From NCBI RefSeq assembly GCF_004125265.1, contig NZ_RDTE01000003.1, forward strand, positions 744,001 to 808,000: 64,000 bases of DNA. The letters are read 5' to 3'. Of this stretch, positions 1-8,105 are shown piece after piece. The notes below the pieces were generated by a model. It saw only the letters and a program-made list of their open reading frames with translations. It made no database searches and had not been told where the DNA came from. Source of the DNA: Streptomyces lydicus. Its GTDB lineage: Bacteria > Actinomycetota > Actinomycetes > Streptomycetales > Streptomycetaceae. Positions within the stretch are counted from its first letter, which is position 1. Each line of letters starts with the position of its first letter. The position numbers and the translations under genes are program-made.

Positions 1-930
1 CGAGTAGACGTCTTCGAGCCGCACGGGTTCGATACTGACGTCCAGGACGCTGACATGGGCCAGTGCCTGCTCCAGCAGGCCGAACGAGCCGACACTCCAG
101 TCACGGACGTGCAGTTGGAGGGTCCATGCCCCGTCGGCCACCTCGACGCCGCCGACGGCGATGTCGGGTGACGACACGGCACCGTCGTCGGGCGGACTGC
201 CGGTGCCCCGCACGGTCACCGTGGCGGTGTAGCCCGCCTGCCGGGCGAACTCCTCGACCGGCAGATCCGCCGCGAGCGTACCGTCCGCGAGGATGATCAC
301 CCGGCTGGCGAGCCGCTCGATGTCGAGCAGATAGTGGCTCGTGAGCAGGACGGACACCCCGGTGTCGCGCAACGCGGCGACGGTGTTGCGCAATCGTTCG
401 GCCTCGACCGGGTCGAGGCCCACGGTCGGTTCGTCGAGCAGCAGCACGCGCGGCTCGGCGATCATGCCGATGGCGATGTGGAGCCGCTGACGCATCCCCT
501 TGGAGTAGGTCTCCACGGCGCGGTCGGCCGCGCCGACCAGGCCGACCTGCTCCAGCGCGGCGTCCAGCTTCGCACTCAGGCCGCGCCGGCTCACTCCGGC
601 GAGCATGGCGAAAAACCGGAGGTTGTCGCGGCCGCCCAGCTTGGCGTACAGGCCCCGGTCGCCGCCGAGTACCACGCCGGTCATACGGCGTACCGCGCGC
701 AGATCGGTGGTGACATCGTGGCCGAAGATCCGAGCGGTGCCGGTCGTGGGCAGCAGCAGGGTGGCCAGGATCTTGGTGAGGGTGGTCTTGCCCGCGCCAT
801 TGCTGCCCAGCAGGCCCACGATCTCGCCGGCACCTACCTGGAAACTGACGTCCCGCAGCGCCACGATCTCGTGGCGACGGTCGGTGAAGGTGCGGCCGAG
901 GTGTTCCACGGCGATCGCCGGCTCGTTCAA
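1..930 (-). CDS. ABC transporter ATP-binding protein (C-terminus off the left edge)
   Basis: DrrA/CcmA-type ATPase subunit that would power a separate permease. About 310 codons are visible. Walker A (GSNGAGKTT) lies near residue 45, the signature reads YSKGMRQRL, and Walker B with the catalytic Glu reads LLLDEPTVGLDP. The last visible residues (RLEDVY) resemble the usual C-terminal end, so little is missing. I chose the TTG at 930-928: it has GAGGGG upstream, and its bases overlap the TGA of the PPDK-like gene, which implies translational coupling. The permease should lie just beyond the edge. The neighbourhood suggests export of, or immunity to, a product of the upstream genes, but substrate and direction are inference. 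Confidence 0.9.
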   Translation of the reverse strand, partial: MNEPAIAVEHLGRTFTDRRHEIVALRDVSFQVGAGEIVGLLGSNGAGKTTLTKILATLLLPTTGTARIFGHDVTTDLRAVRRMTGVVLGGDRGLYAKLGGRDNLRFFAMLAGVSRRGLSAKLDAALEQVGLVGAADRAVETYSKGMRQRLHIAIGMIAEPRVLLLDEPTVGLDPVEAERLRNTVAALRDTGVSVLLTSHYLLDIERLASRVIILADGTLAADLPVEEFARQAGYTATVTVRGTGSPPDDGAVSSPDIAVGGVEVADGAWTLQLHVRDWSVGSFGLLEQALAHVSVLDVSIEPVRLEDVYS

Positions 931-3266
931 CGTCGTTCCCCTCTCGCGTGCGCGTCCGCCGCGCCCTCGGCCACGGAGGCCCGCGCGGCGGCGAGCCGGG
1001 CCAGCGGGACCCGGGGCGCCGCGCACGAGACATGGTCGAAGCCCGCCTCGGCGAAGAACCGTACGGCCGCCGCATCGGCCGCCTGCTCACCGCAGACTCC
1101 GAGGGTGATGCCGGGGCGTACCGCTCGTGCCTGGTCCGCGACCTGGCGTGCCAAGGCCCCGACGACCTCCGTGTCCAACTGCGCGAAGGGGGATGTGGTG
1201 AGCAGCCCGATGTCCTGATAGGCGGGCAGCACATGCTGTTCCGCGTCATCGCGGGACAGCCCCCAGACCAGTGCGGTCAGATCGTTGGTGCCCAGGGACA
1301 GGGAGTCCGCCCGGCGGGCGATCGGCCCGGCCAGCAGCGCGGCCCGCGGAGTCTCGATCATGGCGCCCAGCGACAGGCCCGCCTCGGCCCGTGTGGTGCC
1401 CAGCCGGGCGCAGACCTCGTCGAACAGGCCCCGGACGAAGTCCAGTTCCGTGGGCGTGCTCACCATGGGGACCAGGAGCTCGGGCCGGGGATCACGGCCC
1501 GCGCGGCGCAATGCGAGGGTGGCTTCCACCAGCGCCTGGATCTGTACGGCCGTCAGCATGGGCAGCAGGACGCCCATCCGCACACCGCGCACGCCCAGCA
1601 TGGGGTTGTGCTCATGCAGGCGGCGTGTGACGTCGAGTCGGTCCTTGTCGGCCGGCGCGCCGGTCGCCGCCGCGGTCAGGGCGAGTTCGCTCACGTCGGG
1701 GAGGAATTCGTGGCGCGGGGGATCGAGCAGGCGGATCGTGACGGGAAGCGCGTCCATCGCGCCGAGCACGTCCGTGATTTCCGCCCGCAGGAGGGCGTGC
1801 ACCGTGGCGAGGTCCTCCGTCATATCGGGGCCGGGCCGCGCCATCAGGACCCGCTGGAGCATCTGATGGCGCTCGCCGAGGAACATGTGCTCGAGCCGGC
1901 ACAATCCCACTCCGGTCGCGCCCAACGCCCGCCCGGCGGCGGCGTCCGCGCCCGTGTCGGCGTTCACCCGCACCGCGATGCCGGTCCGCGCGGGCAGCGC
2001 GGACAGTGCCTCGTCCAGCCAGCCGGGCAGCTCCGCGCCGGTCTGCCGCCCGGCGGGCAGCTGCATGTCGCCGCCGAGACGGATCAGCCCGGCGTAGCCG
2101 TCCACCGTCACCCGGTCACCGGCATGGAGGGTGTCACCGCGCGTGGTGCGCAGACCGTTCGCGTCGCCATCCAGCACGCTGTCGACGAGCGCGGCGACGG
2201 CCGGCAGTCCGAGTCCGCGCGCCACGACCGCCGCGTGCGACGTCTGTCCGCCCCGCTCGGTCACGATGGCCGTCGCGGCCAGCAGGCCCGGCAGGTCCTC
2301 CGGCCTCGACTCGGTCAGGACGAGCACCGGCTGCTCACCGTTCGCCTTCGAGGCGACGGCGGCGGCCGCGCTGAAGACCAGGGTGCCGGTGGCGATGCCG
2401 GGGGACACGCCCCGGCCGCGCGCCGCCACGGGCAGACCGCAAGACCGCACCGATGCCGTACGCGCCTTCTCCACGTCCAGGGGCTCCACCAGTGAAACCG
2501 CCTGTGCGGGGGTCAGCCGGCCGTGCTCGTACCGGGTGGCCACGGTGTGCAGGCGAGGGGCACCGTGCAGGGCGACGGGCGTGCTCCTGATGAGGTGTGC
2601 CCGGCCGTGTTCCACGACGAATTCCACCCTCACCGGCCAGTCGAGTGCAGCCTCGGCGGTGCGGATCGCCTCTTGCAGCTGAGGGCCCCAGGGCTGCGTG
2701 TCGATCAGTCCGGCGAGATCCTCGCCGCCCGCTGTCAGCAGCTGGGCTCCGGACGCCCCCGCGAGATAGGAACCGGTCACGCCGGGCCGGCCGGTCGACG
2801 GATCACAGGAACAGGCGAGTCCGCTGCCGCCGTCGGGCCCGCACCACAGCAGCTGTCGTCCGAGCCCGAACTGCGCTCCGCTCGCCTCGTGCCCGGTCAG
2901 CGCCCGGACCAGGGTGGTCACTTGCTCTACCGGGTCGTCCGGCAGTGCGGCACCGGGATCCGCCACGGCCAGGGCGGCCACGAGTTCGGCCCGGCGTGCC
3001 GCGGCGAAGTCGGCACCGGCGAACCCTGCCAGCCACTGTTGACTGGCAGGGCTCATTCCGAGAAAGGACAAGCAACTTCGCTTCAGGCAGGGAAGCCATG
3101 CCGTGAGGAAGACGGGGTCATCCGCGCTCCCGATGCGATGACCGGGATCGAGTGCGGCGATCGCCTCGTGGATGGCGTCGTCAGCGGCATCGACCGGCAG
3201 CCGCAATGCTGAATCAGCAGGTAGGCCGACCGGTAGATGATCAATGACCACGCTCTGAATCCCCAT
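927..3266 (-). CDS. PPDK-like PEP-utilizing protein with degenerate ATP-binding half
   Basis: About 779 residues, against roughly 880 for pyruvate phosphate dikinase. The swivelling phosphohistidine motif TERGGQTSHAAVVARG is near residue 340 and is intact. The PEP/pyruvate barrel keeps GVGLCRLEHMF, LLDPPRHEFLP, GAMIETPRAAL, GTNDLT and the catalytic-Cys motif GVCGEQ. The N-terminal ATP-grasp part is short and eroded: DPSTG survives, but the usual LQTR nucleotide-binding motif reads LIRS, and the extreme N-terminal lobe is missing. It therefore probably does not carry out the normal ATP + Pi + pyruvate reaction. The true start is uncertain: the ATG at 3266 sits directly on a GGGAG, and a GTG at 3251 is better spaced. 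It lies between a small peptide gene and an ABC ATPase. Confidence 0.85.
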   Translation of the reverse strand: MGIQSVVIDHLPVGLPADSALRLPVDAADDAIHEAIAALDPGHRIGSADDPVFLTAWLPCLKRSCLSFLGMSPASQQWLAGFAGADFAAARRAELVAALAVADPGAALPDDPVEQVTTLVRALTGHEASGAQFGLGRQLLWCGPDGGSGLACSCDPSTGRPGVTGSYLAGASGAQLLTAGGEDLAGLIDTQPWGPQLQEAIRTAEAALDWPVRVEFVVEHGRAHLIRSTPVALHGAPRLHTVATRYEHGRLTPAQAVSLVEPLDVEKARTASVRSCGLPVAARGRGVSPGIATGTLVFSAAAAVASKANGEQPVLVLTESRPEDLPGLLAATAIVTERGGQTSHAAVVARGLGLPAVAALVDSVLDGDANGLRTTRGDTLHAGDRVTVDGYAGLIRLGGDMQLPAGRQTGAELPGWLDEALSALPARTGIAVRVNADTGADAAAGRALGATGVGLCRLEHMFLGERHQMLQRVLMARPGPDMTEDLATVHALLRAEITDVLGAMDALPVTIRLLDPPRHEFLPDVSELALTAAATGAPADKDRLDVTRRLHEHNPMLGVRGVRMGVLLPMLTAVQIQALVEATLALRRAGRDPRPELLVPMVSTPTELDFVRGLFDEVCARLGTTRAEAGLSLGAMIETPRAALLAGPIARRADSLSLGTNDLTALVWGLSRDDAEQHVLPAYQDIGLLTTSPFAQLDTEVVGALARQVADQARAVRPGITLGVCGEQAADAAAVRFFAEAGFDHVSCAAPRVPLARLAAARASVAEGAADAHARGERR

Positions 3267-3352
3267 CTCCCGAGGCAGGTCCGTTACTCATGCCGGTGGC
3301 GAACCTCTGACGACATGCCCCGGCAGGATCAGGGGCGGGTTGACGAGTGGCG

Positions 3353-3493
3353 CTATCGCTTCACGAACTCGGAACGGACACCGAGCAGGTACACACGGTC
3401 GTCCAGGTCATCGGCTTCCTCCGGGGATATCGGAGAGAACTCCAGCTCGGCCAGATCGGCCAGCTCCTCGACATTCGAGTTTGATATATCCAT
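3353..3493 (-). CDS. 46-residue acidic peptide, possible precursor peptide
   Basis: Short ORF on the minus strand, 86 bases upstream of the PPDK-like gene and pointing the same way. The N-terminal two thirds is acidic and leader-like (MDISNSNVEELADLAELEF, then PEEADDLDD). The C-terminus switches to neutral/basic RVYLLGVRSEFVKR. There is no Cys, no signal peptide and no membrane segment. No strong ribosome-binding site is visible; a GGAGAGG lies about 20 bases upstream. Its size, composition and position before a catalytic protein and an ABC ATPase resemble RiPP precursor genes, but I do not recognise the family. It could also be a regulatory peptide or a chance ORF. Confidence 0.5.
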   Translation of the reverse strand: MDISNSNVEELADLAELEFSPISPEEADDLDDRVYLLGVRSEFVKR

Positions 3494-3686
3494 GGTCTGC
3501 ACGCTAGCAGGACGCCTCTCCGACGCAATGCCAACTGCCCATATGTTAAGCCAAGTTGACTAGATATAGCCGTCGTCCGGGGCCGGTGGCGCAGCTGTCT
3601 TATCGCTGCTCACCCCGGAAACACTCCCGAGCGACGAGCGGCATTTTCGACCCACCTCCCGAGGGAATTCGCGAAGCCGTCCGGCT
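3494..3686. promoter_or_regulatory. Divergent intergenic region, relatively AT-rich
   Basis: This 193-base gap separates the minus-strand peptide/PPDK-like/ABC set from the plus-strand MBL-hydrolase gene. The stretch 3539-3570 is markedly AT-rich for this genome and is the likely promoter area for one or both directions. A TTGACT at 3556 could be a plus-strand -35 box, but I see no convincing -10 at the right distance. Confidence 0.4.
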
Positions 3687-4304
3687 ATGCTCAGGCGGGT
3701 GCGGATTACCAAGTACACCCATTCCTGCGTCCGGGTGGAACACGACGACGGCAGTGGCGCGCTGGTCATCGATCCCGGCGTCTGGAGCGAGCCCGAGGCT
3801 CTCGTCGGCGCGGATGCGGTTCTGGTGACCCACGAACACGACGATCACGTCGACGTGTTGCGGCTGACGGAGCTGTGCATCCCCGTCTACGCGCCCAAGG
3901 CGGCGCGGATCCCGGGCCTGGACTTCACCGGTGTCGTGGCCGGCGAGCAATTCACCGCGGCCGGCTTCCGGGTGACCGCCCACGGCGGGGAGCACGCGCG
4001 CATCTACGGCGGCCTCCCGGACTGCGCCAATGTGGGCTATCTCGTCGGTGACCGCCTCTACCACCCCGGGGACTCGCTGCACGTCCCCGATCGGCCGGTG
4101 GAGACCTTGCTGGTACCGCTCCAGGGGTCGTGGATGAAGACGGACGAGGCCATCGACTTCGTCCGCGCCGTCGGCCCGGAACGGGCGTACGGCATCCACG
4201 ACGGGCAGGTCAACGAGCGGGGGCTGGCGAGTCTCAACGGCTGGCTCACCCGCGAGTGCGGCGGCCGCTACCGCCGGCTCCCGCCGGGCGCGACCGTCCG
4301 ATGA
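3687..4304 (+). CDS. MBL-fold metal-dependent hydrolase
   Basis: Zinc hydrolase of the metallo-beta-lactamase superfamily (UlaG-like small form), about 205 residues. The metal-binding HxHxDH motif is seen as THEHDDH near residue 50. Further conserved His/Asp residues follow in AHGGEHA and YHPGDSL, and a late His lies in GIHDGQ. These small cytoplasmic proteins are usually annotated only as hydrolases, and the substrate is unknown. The start may be the ATG at 3687 or the GTG at 3699; the homology begins at RITKYTHSCV. Its stop overlaps the next start (ATGA at 4301), so it is co-translated with the phosphatase. Confidence 0.88.
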   Translation: MLRRVRITKYTHSCVRVEHDDGSGALVIDPGVWSEPEALVGADAVLVTHEHDDHVDVLRLTELCIPVYAPKAARIPGLDFTGVVAGEQFTAAGFRVTAHGGEHARIYGGLPDCANVGYLVGDRLYHPGDSLHVPDRPVETLLVPLQGSWMKTDEAIDFVRAVGPERAYGIHDGQVNERGLASLNGWLTRECGGRYRRLPPGATVR

Positions 4305-4906
4305 CGGAGCCGACCGCCGCCCCCGCCCTCTTCACCGTCACCGGTCCGCGGCAACCGGGACGCCTGAGCACCATGGCCCGCCCCCGCGGCCACGGGCACC
4401 TGGCAGCCGATATGGCGGCCCTGCGCGGAGTGGGCACCGACATCCTCGTGTGCGCGCTTCCGGACGCCGAGCGCGCCGAACTCGGTATCGCCGACGAGCC
4501 CCGCCTCGCTCGGGCAGCCGGACTGCGGTTCGTCCCCCTGCCCATCCCCGATCTGACCGTTCCGCAGGTCCCCGCCGTGCTGCCGGTCCTGGAGGGGCTC
4601 GCAAAAGAGCTGCGGGCCGGGGCCCATATCGTGGCGCACTGCCGCTGCGCCATCGGACGGTCCTCCTTGATCGCGGTCTCCGTGCTGATCCTGAACGGCA
4701 CCGCGCCGGAGGCCGCCTGGGCGTCCATGGAACGGTCCCGGGGGACGAAGGTGCCGGACACCGAGGAGCAGCGCGCGTGGTCCCTGGAGCTCTTCCACCT
4801 CGTCTCTCCCGGCGGGCGGGGCGTCGCCCCCGACCGGTATCACGTGACAAGGCCCCCGGCCGGCCCGGCCGCGCCCGAGGAGGAGACGGACCACGGTGCC
4901 CGATGA
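4301..4906 (+). CDS. Tyrosine/dual-specificity protein phosphatase family
   Basis: A 201-residue cytoplasmic protein with the Cys-dependent phosphatase signature HCX5R, seen as AHCRCAIGRSS near residue 115. A candidate general-acid region precedes it, around PLPIPDLTVP. The rest of the fold is compatible with the cyclin-dependent kinase inhibitor 3 / dual-specificity class. Target proteins cannot be inferred. The start ATG overlaps the upstream hydrolase stop, so the two form a tight operon. The C-terminal 25 residues are Pro- and Glu-rich and probably unstructured. Confidence 0.85.
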   Translation: MTEPTAAPALFTVTGPRQPGRLSTMARPRGHGHLAADMAALRGVGTDILVCALPDAERAELGIADEPRLARAAGLRFVPLPIPDLTVPQVPAVLPVLEGLAKELRAGAHIVAHCRCAIGRSSLIAVSVLILNGTAPEAAWASMERSRGTKVPDTEEQRAWSLELFHLVSPGGRGVAPDRYHVTRPPAGPAAPEEETDHGAR

Positions 4907-5183
4907 CATCGCTCGCTGGCTGACCGAGCACGCCACCGCGCGGGCCACAGGGCGAGTGCCGCGGCCGAGGCCGGCCTTCCATCGGCTCGGCCCCGGGCGG
5001 GCTCTGGACACTGCCGGTCGTGCTCAGGTCTGGTGTGTCCACGTGTGCAGGGCGGTGGCCTCACCGCTTCTCGAAGACCATACGGACGACCGTGCAGCGG
5101 CCCTCCCGCAGCCGGCCACTGGCCACGACGCCTGCGGCTGCCGAAGGAACGTCCACAGCCATTCCCTCTCTGTGCCGTCATAG
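4896..5183 (+). CDS. Small ORF after the phosphatase, doubtful
   Basis: GTG-started ORF of 95 residues overlapping the phosphatase end by 11 bases. A GAGGAGGAGA stretch lies upstream, which would serve as a ribosome-binding site. The first 40 residues (MPDDIARWLTEHATARATGR...) look like protein. The remainder is Cys/His-rich with unusual composition, so the original gene may be frameshifted or truncated. I do not recognise a family. Confidence 0.3.
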   Translation: MPDDIARWLTEHATARATGRVPRPRPAFHRLGPGRALDTAGRAQVWCVHVCRAVASPLLEDHTDDRAAALPQPATGHDACGCRRNVHSHSLSVPS

Positions 5184-5195
5184 CCCGCCGCGCGC

Positions 5196-5229
5196 AGAAG
5201 CCCCGCCGGAGCATTCCGGCGGGGCTTCT
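5196..5229. terminator. Strong hairpin, probable bidirectional terminator
   Basis: Perfect 15-bp inverted repeat: AGAAGCCCCGCCGGA, a four-base loop (GCAT), then its exact complement. It lies downstream of the MBL/phosphatase operon. There is no clear T-tract, as is usual in Streptomyces. Confidence 0.8.
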
Positions 5230-5839
5230 CGTCTCACGTACTCTCACACGCGTCTCACGGACTGTGTGGACGCCCCTGGACTCAGCGCTCCGACATGGCC
5301 TTGGGAGACATTCCCTGCTTCGGCTGGACGCCCCAGGACGCGGGTTACAACCTGTGCCAAGTGGGACCGTCAGCTCGGAACGGGCGGCTGCGGCCAATCC
5401 AACAGAGCCGCAGCCCCAAGGTCTGCATCAGTCAAGATCCGGACCATTCCCGGACCATCGGTCCCGGCAAAGTCTCCACCGCTGCCATATTCGCAGGTCA
5501 GCGAGCTGTTTGCGCTGTACCACCAGCAGACGAAGAACCTGCTGGTGGCCTTCTTCCTGGCCTACGGCAGTCACGCAACGGAGCTCACAGCGTCGCATTG
5601 ATCTCGCTTCCGACGACGCTCTCATCCTGCTGTACATGGCTTCCCCGGGGAGAATCTGGGGAGTTTGGGCGGCGCTGGGGAGCGCATGCGGAGAATCGAC
5701 TGCGTAACGCGGCACGAACCTGAAAGCCCCTGAAGTTCCATCTCCGCGGTTCAGCGACACGCATGGCCGCATCACCCCAGGTCTCGCCTTCGACGCCCCC
5801 AGGAAGAGGTCACCCTCCGCTATCAGATACCTCGCGCCC
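5230..5839. other. 610-base stretch without a supportable gene
   Basis: No ORF here shows the expected codon bias or a recognisable family. Base composition looks lower in G+C than in the flanking genes. Short open frames exist around 5295-5723 but have ordinary third-position usage. It may be decayed coding DNA or the 3' region of the MHS transporter transcript. No tRNA or repeat was seen. Confidence 0.5.
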
Positions 5840-7183
5840 TCACTGCTCCAGCGGGCTGTGAGCGGTCTCGGGCAGTCGAAGGTAGACGGCGGAGGAGACC
5901 AGGCACAGCACGGCCACGTACACGGGGAAGAGACCGGCGTGCCCCATGTCCTTGAACAGTGTGCCGACATAGGGCGCCGTGCCGCCGAAGAGGGCGACGG
6001 TGAGCGAGTAGGGGAAACCGATTCCCGCGGCACGCACCCGTGCCGGGAACATCTCCGCGTTCACAGCCGCCGAGACGGCCGTGAAACCGCTCAGCAGGAT
6101 CATGCCCGCGCACTGCACGAGCAGCAGCGTGACGAAGGAGTCGTCGAGCGTGCGCAGCAGCGGCACGACCAGCGCGGCGAAGCCGAGCCCGAACATCAGC
6201 AGCAGCGGCTTGCGTCCGATCCGGTCGGACACGATGCCCGCAAGGGGCTGCAGCACGGCGAAGAACGTCAGCGAGAGGGTGCCCGCCAGTAGCGCGTCTG
6301 CTTTCTCCACGCCGGCGTTGAGCTCGGCGTACGTCGGCAGGTACGACGTCCACGTGTAGTACGCGAGCGTGCCGCCCGCTGTGATTCCGCCGATCAGCAG
6401 CGACTCGCGCGGATGGCGGCGCAACGCCTCGAAGAGGCCCGGCCGGGACGCCCTCGCCTGCTCCTCGACTGGGGCGTCCCCAGCTCGAACGGAGTTGAGC
6501 GCTTGGGGCAGCGTCTCGCGCGCGCCACGCCGGACCCAGAAGCCCACCAGGCTCAGGAGCGCGCCCAGCACGAACGGGACCCGCCAGCCCCAGCTGCCCA
6601 TTGTGGCGGGCGCGAGATTCGCGACGAGCATCGCCGCGACTCCGGAAGCGACGAGCTGGCCGATGGTCGTCGACACATACTGGAAGCTGGAGAAGAGCCC
6701 CCTGCGCCCGGGCCCGGCCGACTCCACAAGGAACGTGGTCGAGGCGGCGAACTCCCCGCCCACCGACAGCCCTTGCAGCAGCCTGGCCAGGACGAGGACG
6801 ACCGGTGCGAGGATCCCGGCGGCAGCGTAGGTCGGCGTCAGTCCCACCAGCAGGCTGCTGCCGCCCATCAGCAGAATGGTCACCGTCAGCGCCGCACGTC
6901 GCCCGCGCCGGTCGGCGACCGCGCCCATCAGCAGCCCGCCGACGGGCCGCATGAAGAATCCCACCGCGAAGACCGCGAACGTCGAGAGCAGCGGCACCAG
7001 CGAATTCGCCGCGCCCATGGGGAAGATCTGCGCGGCGATATACGAAGCAAGGAAGGTATATGTGTACCAGTCATACCATTCAACCGCATTGCCGACCGAG
7101 GCGGCGAGCAGCTGCCGCAGCCGTGACGGCGGGCGGGCACCGTTCGGCGCCTGTTCCCCGGCTATGTGCTCGGCACTCGACAT
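5840..7183 (-). CDS. MHS-family (KgtP/ProP-like) MFS transporter
   Basis: A 447-residue, twelve-helix proton symporter of the metabolite:H+ symporter family, whose members import carboxylates and related compounds. It has the family N-terminus SVGNAVEWYDWYTYTFLA, the loop 2-3 motif GAVADRRGRRAAL, the RLLQGLSVGGE motif in helix 4, and the repeated loop SDRIGRKPLL in the second half. I chose the ATG at 7183 because GGAGG precedes it; the open frame extends upstream without family similarity. It is divergent from lutABC across 133 bases, so lactate or another hydroxycarboxylate is a reasonable substrate, but this is inferred from position only. Confidence 0.9.
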   Translation of the reverse strand: MSSAEHIAGEQAPNGARPPSRLRQLLAASVGNAVEWYDWYTYTFLASYIAAQIFPMGAANSLVPLLSTFAVFAVGFFMRPVGGLLMGAVADRRGRRAALTVTILLMGGSSLLVGLTPTYAAAGILAPVVLVLARLLQGLSVGGEFAASTTFLVESAGPGRRGLFSSFQYVSTTIGQLVASGVAAMLVANLAPATMGSWGWRVPFVLGALLSLVGFWVRRGARETLPQALNSVRAGDAPVEEQARASRPGLFEALRRHPRESLLIGGITAGGTLAYYTWTSYLPTYAELNAGVEKADALLAGTLSLTFFAVLQPLAGIVSDRIGRKPLLLMFGLGFAALVVPLLRTLDDSFVTLLLVQCAGMILLSGFTAVSAAVNAEMFPARVRAAGIGFPYSLTVALFGGTAPYVGTLFKDMGHAGLFPVYVAVLCLVSSAVYLRLPETAHSPLEQ

Positions 7184-7316
7184 GGTCCTCCGCTCCTGGT
7201 TCTTCTCGTCGGCCTGCTGCTGGGGCAGGATGAGCCGCCAGGTGATCATGTACCGCGGAAGCGGGTGGCCGCCAGGGGCTGTGGCAGTCGAAAGGCAGCC
7301 GAAAGGAGAGGGCAAC
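7184..7316. promoter_or_regulatory. Divergent promoter region, MHS transporter / lutABC
   Basis: This 133-base gap holds ribosome-binding sites for both directions (GGAGG for the transporter, GAAAGGAGAG for lutA). Both promoters should lie here. I did not find a clear operator palindrome. Confidence 0.5.
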
Positions 7317-8105
7317 GTGCGCGTAGCACTGTTCGTCACCTGTATCAACGACATGCTCCATCCGCGGACGGGCCAGGCGGTGGTGGCGCTGCTGGAGCGG
7401 CTGGGGGTGGAGGTCGGTTTCCCCGCCGAGCAGAGCTGCTGTGGCCAGCCGCAGTTCAACACCGGATACCGACAGGCGGCCGAGCCGCTGATGCGCCGCT
7501 TCGACCGGGCGTTCAAGGACTACGAGTATGTGGTCACCCCGTCCGGTTCGTGTGCGGCGATGGTGCGGGACAACTATCCGCGAATCGGGGCGAAGGCGGC
7601 CGCCGAAGGGCGCGGCCGGGGGCTCGTCGACGCGGCGGCGTTCGCGGTGCCCAAGATGTACGAGCTCACCGAGTTTCTGGTGGATGTGCTGAAGGTGGAG
7701 GATGTCGGTGCCTATTTCCCGCACACCGTCACCTACCACCCCACCTGTCACGGCCTGCGGGTGCTGGGGCTGGGCGACCGGCCGCGGCGGCTGCTGGAGC
7801 ACGTCGAGGGCCTGGAGCTGCGGGAGCTGCCGGGCGCCGAGGAGTGCTGCGGATTCGGCGGCACCTTCGCGGTGAAGAACCCGGCGGTCTCGGCGGCGAT
7901 GGGCGCCGACAAGGTCCGCCACATCCTCGCCAGCGGTGCCGAGGCGGTCTGCGCGGTCGACAACTCCTGCCTGCTGCACATCGGCGGCACTCTCAGCCGC
8001 CGGGGCGCGCCGGTCCGTCCGGTCCATATCGCGGAGATCCTTGCCAGTACGGGCGGTACCGCCGGTACGGCCCGTAACGCCCGTACGGAAGGGAGCGTGC
8101 GGTGA
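7317..8105 (+). CDS. lutA: Lactate utilization protein LutA, Fe-S oxidoreductase
   Basis: A 262-residue (Fe-S)-binding subunit of the LutABC/LldEFG complex, which oxidises L-lactate to pyruvate at the cytoplasmic face of the membrane. It carries two copies of the CCG domain: the first around AEQSCCGQPQFNTG with a later GSCA, the second around YHPTCHGLR with EECCGFGGTFAVK. These Cys residues ligate the cluster. The start is a GTG with a GAAAGGAGAG ribosome-binding site. The TGA overlaps the lutB GTG by four bases. Length and order match the family. Confidence 0.94.
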   Translation: MRVALFVTCINDMLHPRTGQAVVALLERLGVEVGFPAEQSCCGQPQFNTGYRQAAEPLMRRFDRAFKDYEYVVTPSGSCAAMVRDNYPRIGAKAAAEGRGRGLVDAAAFAVPKMYELTEFLVDVLKVEDVGAYFPHTVTYHPTCHGLRVLGLGDRPRRLLEHVEGLELRELPGAEECCGFGGTFAVKNPAVSAAMGADKVRHILASGAEAVCAVDNSCLLHIGGTLSRRGAPVRPVHIAEILASTGGTAGTARNARTEGSVR

